Below, piece after piece: positions 58,167 to 64,000 of a stretch of DNA of 64,000 bases. Numbering within the stretch: the stretch's first letter is position 1; every line of letters begins with the position of its first letter. The notes beneath the pieces are model-generated. The model saw nothing but the letters and a program-made list of their open reading frames with translations. It had not been told where the DNA came from and did not search any database. This DNA comes from Ancalomicrobiaceae bacterium S20 (GTDB lineage Bacteria; Pseudomonadota; Alphaproteobacteria; Rhizobiales; Ancalomicrobiaceae), in assembly GCA_040269895.1 (NCBI GenBank), contig CP158568.1:3442716-3506715 (forward strand), given 5' to 3'. A program made the position numbers and the translations under genes.

Positions 58167-59234
58167 ATGGCCCGCATCGAACTCACCGATCTCGCCCACA
58201 GCTACAGCGCCGCGCTCGCGGCCGCGAACATCTACGCGCTGAAGCCGATGACCATGACCTGGCGCCAGGGCGGCGCCTATGCCCTGCTCGGCCCGTCCGG
58301 CTGCGGCAAGACCACGCTGCTCAACATCATCTCCGGCCTCGTCGTGCCGACCCGCGGCAAGGTGCTGTTCGACGGGCGCGACGTGACCGAGCTCTCGACC
58401 GAGCGCCGCAACATCGCGCAGGTGTTCCAGTTCCCGGTCGTCTACGACACGATGACCGTCTACGAGAACCTCGCCTTCCCGCTGCGCAATCGCGGCCTCA
58501 AGGGCAAGGCGGTCGACGCGCGGGTGCGGGAGATCGCCGACCTGCTCGATCTCGGCGGCGCGCTGACCAAGCGCGCGCGCGGCCTCGGCGCCGACGCCAA
58601 GCAGAAGATCTCGCTCGGCCGTGGCCTCGTCCGCGCCGATGTCGCGGCCGTGCTGTTCGACGAGCCGCTGACGGTGATCGATCCGGCGCTGAAGTGGGAG
58701 CTGCGCTCCAAGCTCAAGGCGCTGCACCGCCAGCTCGACATTACGATGATCTACGTGACGCACGACCAGACCGAGGCGCTGACCTTCGCCGACACGGTCG
58801 TGGTCATGCACGACGGCGCCATCGTGCAGACCGGCCGGCCGGACGAGCTCTACGAGCGCCCCGAGCACACGTTTGTCGGCCACTTCATCGGCTCGCCCGG
58901 CATGAACATCCTGCCCGCGCGGGTCGACGGCGGGGTCGCGCGCGTCGGCGACCGTGTGATCCCGCTCGGTCGCCCGCTCGCCGGTCCGCCGTCGGGCGAG
59001 CGCATCGAACTCGGCATCCGGCCCGAATACCTGCGCCTGACCCGCGGCGACGGCCATCCGGTCACGATCGAGCGCATCGACGACCTCGGCCGCGTCCGCT
59101 ACGCGCGCGTCCGCTTCGAAGGCCATCGCCTCGCCGCGCTCGTGCCCGGCGACGTCCCGGCCGGCCCCGAGGCCCGCATCGCCTTCGATCCCGCACAGAT
59201 CCACGTCTACGCCGACAGCCGGCGGGTGGGGTGA
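58167..59234 (+). CDS. glpT: Glycerol/polyol ABC importer ATPase GlpT-like
   Basis: 355 residues. Walker A GPSGCGKT at 42-49 is normal, as are Walker B VAAVLFDEPL and the switch histidine in YVTHDQTEAL. The signature motif is degenerate: GADAKQKISLGRGLV in place of LSGGQ. With GlpS, whose Walker and switch motifs are altered but whose signature is intact, the pair could form one competent and one degenerate ATP site. TOBE domain at the C-terminus. Ends 3 bases before the permease. Confidence 0.88.
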   Translation: MARIELTDLAHSYSAALAAANIYALKPMTMTWRQGGAYALLGPSGCGKTTLLNIISGLVVPTRGKVLFDGRDVTELSTERRNIAQVFQFPVVYDTMTVYENLAFPLRNRGLKGKAVDARVREIADLLDLGGALTKRARGLGADAKQKISLGRGLVRADVAAVLFDEPLTVIDPALKWELRSKLKALHRQLDITMIYVTHDQTEALTFADTVVVMHDGAIVQTGRPDELYERPEHTFVGHFIGSPGMNILPARVDGGVARVGDRVIPLGRPLAGPPSGERIELGIRPEYLRLTRGDGHPVTIERIDDLGRVRYARVRFEGHRLAALVPGDVPAGPEARIAFDPAQIHVYADSRRVG

Positions 59235-59237
59235 GAC

Positions 59238-60122
<885 letters not shown>

Positions 60123-60125
60123 GCC

Positions 60126-60917
<792 letters not shown>

Positions 60918-60927
60918 GGAGTTCGCC

Positions 60928-61206
60928 ATGGACATCGCATGGATGGCCTGGACCTGGCAGACCGGCCTGTTCTTCGCCGCGATCGCCGCCGCACTCGCCG
61001 TGCTGACCGTGCTCGCGGTGCGGCATCCCGAGATCGAGCGGGTCGGCGCCCTCGGCATCCCGACCACGCGCGGCGACCGCCTGTTCGTCACCCTGCTCGG
61101 GGCGGCGTTCCTTCACCTCGCCTGGATCGCGCTGACCAGCGTCGACCTCCTCTGGGCGAGCGCTCTCTCCCTCGTCTGGGCCGTCGCGGTGTTCCGCAAG
61201 GTCTGA
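60928..61206 (+). CDS. DUF2160 small membrane protein of the GlpSTPQV locus
   Basis: 92 residues with three hydrophobic segments: WMAWTWQTGLFFAAIAAALA near the N-terminus, LFVTLLGAAFLHLAWIAL and LLWASALSLVWAVAVF. Members of this family are found between glpQ and glpV in rhizobial glycerol-importer operons. Likely an accessory or assembly subunit; function not established. GAGGAG ribosome site. Confidence 0.88.
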   Translation: MDIAWMAWTWQTGLFFAAIAAALAVLTVLAVRHPEIERVGALGIPTTRGDRLFVTLLGAAFLHLAWIALTSVDLLWASALSLVWAVAVFRKV

Positions 61207-61288
61207 CGTCGGAACACGAGCGACCGGCACGAGAAGCGCCCGGCCGGCCGCCCTCGACACCAAAGGCGCACCACACGAGGAAACCACC

Positions 61289-63031
<1,743 letters not shown>

Positions 63032-63047
63032 TCGGTTCGACCGGGAA

Positions 63048-63107
63048 GATCGCCCTCGGGTTCCGCGCTGCCCTCTCCCGCGCGGCGCCCGGGGGCGATC
63101 GCTTTTT
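63048..63107 (+). terminator. Rho-independent terminator of the polyol operon
   Basis: GATCGCCCTCGGG (63048-63060) pairs with CCCGGGGGCGATC (63088-63100), one G-U pair, followed by GCTTTTTCGG. An alternative shorter stem CCGGGGGC / GCCCCCGG (63089-63117) overlaps it. Confidence 0.8.
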
Positions 63108-63574
63108 CGGCCCCCGGCCGTCCGGCCAGCGGCCCGTCCACGGCTTGGCGGCCGTCAGCCAAACGTCAGCATTTCCGAGGTTTTTCGCGCTTTCCGGGCA
63201 CCGAGGTCGGGCGTACTGACGCGAGATTCGTGCCTTCCTCTAGGGAATAATCGAAGGTCCTACTGGCTACGCGCTACCACTCAATGTCGATATTTTAGTA
63301 GACCACAGCACTAACGATTTCGAGTCAGATCTTTGATTGCAACTAGCCGTTGTTAGTTGTGTTTTCATAAATGAATTGTTTAGAGGCTCACGTTAATCTC
63401 CAGCTTGCGATGCCCTAACGACGCACCGCGTGAAGCGAGATATTGCACTGCGATGGCGCACGACTCTGACGTCGAAACGTTCGACTCACTGCCGCAACGC
63501 CAATGCCGTGCACGTTCGCGACAACGACTCATGCGCGAACGATTTCGTTCGGGAAATGCGGAGATCGACAGACG
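63108..63574. other. Gene-free region with an AT-rich patch
   Basis: 467 bases with no supported gene. About 63236-63420 drops to perhaps 40-45% G+C by eye, with CAACTA / TAGTTG arms (63340-63359), several TTTT/ATAA tracts and no codon bias. It likely contains the promoter of the last gene and could be the edge of foreign DNA, but no repeat, integrase or att site is visible. Confidence 0.5.
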
Positions 63575-64000
63575 ATGACCCTGGGCCTTCTCGAGGACCG
63601 CGCCGTCCGGGCGACCGACAAGCGCGGCGCGCTGTTTGCCGACGTGTCGGCCAGGCTCGAGAAGGCGCGGCTCGAGATCGAGCAGCGCTTTCTGGCCGGC
63701 GGCGCCGCGCTGATGGCGGTCCGGGAACTGGTTGGAGAGCTGCTTACAGCACTCGACGGCATCGTCTCTTCGCTCAGTGACACCAACGCGCAATTCGCCA
63801 CCGAACGGCTGCGGCATGCCGTCGGCGAACTGCGCGGCCGCATCGACGCCGAACGGCGTCGCCAGGGCGAGCTCGAAAGCATCGTCTCGACCGGCGCGAC
63901 GCTCGAGCCGGTGATCCGGGAGATGAAGGACATCCTGCGCCATCTCGGCATCTGCGCGATCGAGACCAAGATCGCCGGCGCCGACAGCGGCGAATTCCTG
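63575..64000 (+). CDS. Partial helix-rich protein, cut by the window end
   Basis: ATG 63575 opens a frame running off the edge: at least 142 residues, starting MTLGLLEDRAVRATDKRGAL. It is almost all helix with heptad-like repeats (FADVSARLEKARLEIEQRFL, ERLRHAVGELRGRI, RRQGELESIV). The last part, MKDILRHLGICAIETKIAGA, loosely resembles the alanine/glycine helix of chemoreceptor signalling domains (LGINASIEAARAG), so a soluble chemoreceptor-like protein is possible. GGAGA lies about 12 bases upstream. Identity needs the missing part. Confidence 0.6.
   Translation, partial: MTLGLLEDRAVRATDKRGALFADVSARLEKARLEIEQRFLAGGAALMAVRELVGELLTALDGIVSSLSDTNAQFATERLRHAVGELRGRIDAERRRQGELESIVSTGATLEPVIREMKDILRHLGICAIETKIAGADSGEFL

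Overview
The window is GC-rich chromosomal DNA (roughly two-thirds G+C by eye) with dense operons, frequent 4-base ATGA stop/start overlaps and GGAGG-type ribosome sites. An Irr-type Fur regulator beside fabA/fabB/fabI, the order ffs-dnaX-ybaB-recR, a small Alu-less SRP RNA, a CoxSLM/CoxG/XdhC molybdenum-hydroxylase cluster and a GlpSTPQV-type polyol ABC importer point to an alphaproteobacterium of the order Hyphomicrobiales (Rhizobiales). I see no insertion sequence, prophage, integrase or CRISPR array; it looks like ordinary chromosome carrying several catabolic modules.

Layout. 0-2.6 kb: a leftward nitrate/taurine/sulfonate-type ABC importer. 2.6-11 kb: a molybdenum-hydroxylase region. XdhC split into two genes plus a fused molybdopterin-binding/MobA-like enzyme run rightward. 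They converge on a leftward coxG-coxS-coxL-coxM set whose large subunit carries the AYRGAGR (form II) active-site loop, so its substrate need not be CO. 11-16.5 kb: two RNA methyltransferase genes (the first with an apparent +1 frameshift), a GT-C-like membrane protein and a GtrA protein. 16.5-25 kb: core genes lepA, irr, a B12-binding radical SAM enzyme, fabA, fabB and fabI. 24.5-30 kb: a GT87 membrane protein, an aminotransferase, an oxidoreductase with a divergent LysR gene, and recR. 30-35 kb: a 57-residue GTG-start small protein, ybaB, dnaX, the SRP RNA gene, a HIT protein, nudC and tRNA-Arg(CCG).

35-46 kb is a catabolic region. A rightward AMP-ligase/creatininase-like/CocE-hydrolase operon meets, tail to tail, a leftward seven-gene operon: spermidine/putrescine-type ABC importer, a 29-codon micro-ORF overlapped at both ends, a flavin monooxygenase-like protein and a ureidoglycolate-lyase-like protein. 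A nucleoside deaminase is divergent from it. The gene set suggests uptake and breakdown of a nitrogenous compound; the substrate cannot be read from sequence.

46-50.6 kb holds small regulatory and detoxification units: LysR/LysE, TetR, a tautomerase, an NTF2-like protein, and GST with a divergent HxlR gene. 50.6-63 kb is a polyol or sugar-alcohol locus: a ThDP enzyme, a HutC-type GntR regulator, a GlpD-family dehydrogenase, an L-xylulose-kinase-like FGGY kinase and a complete GlpSTPQV-type importer with its DUF2160 membrane protein. A strong promoter with an overlapping palindromic operator candidate lies between the divergent glpD and kinase genes. The pairing of a non-GlpK kinase, a GlpD-like dehydrogenase and a ThDP enzyme with a glycerol-type transporter is the most interesting system here. 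The window closes with an AT-rich non-coding patch and the start of a helix-rich gene cut by the edge.
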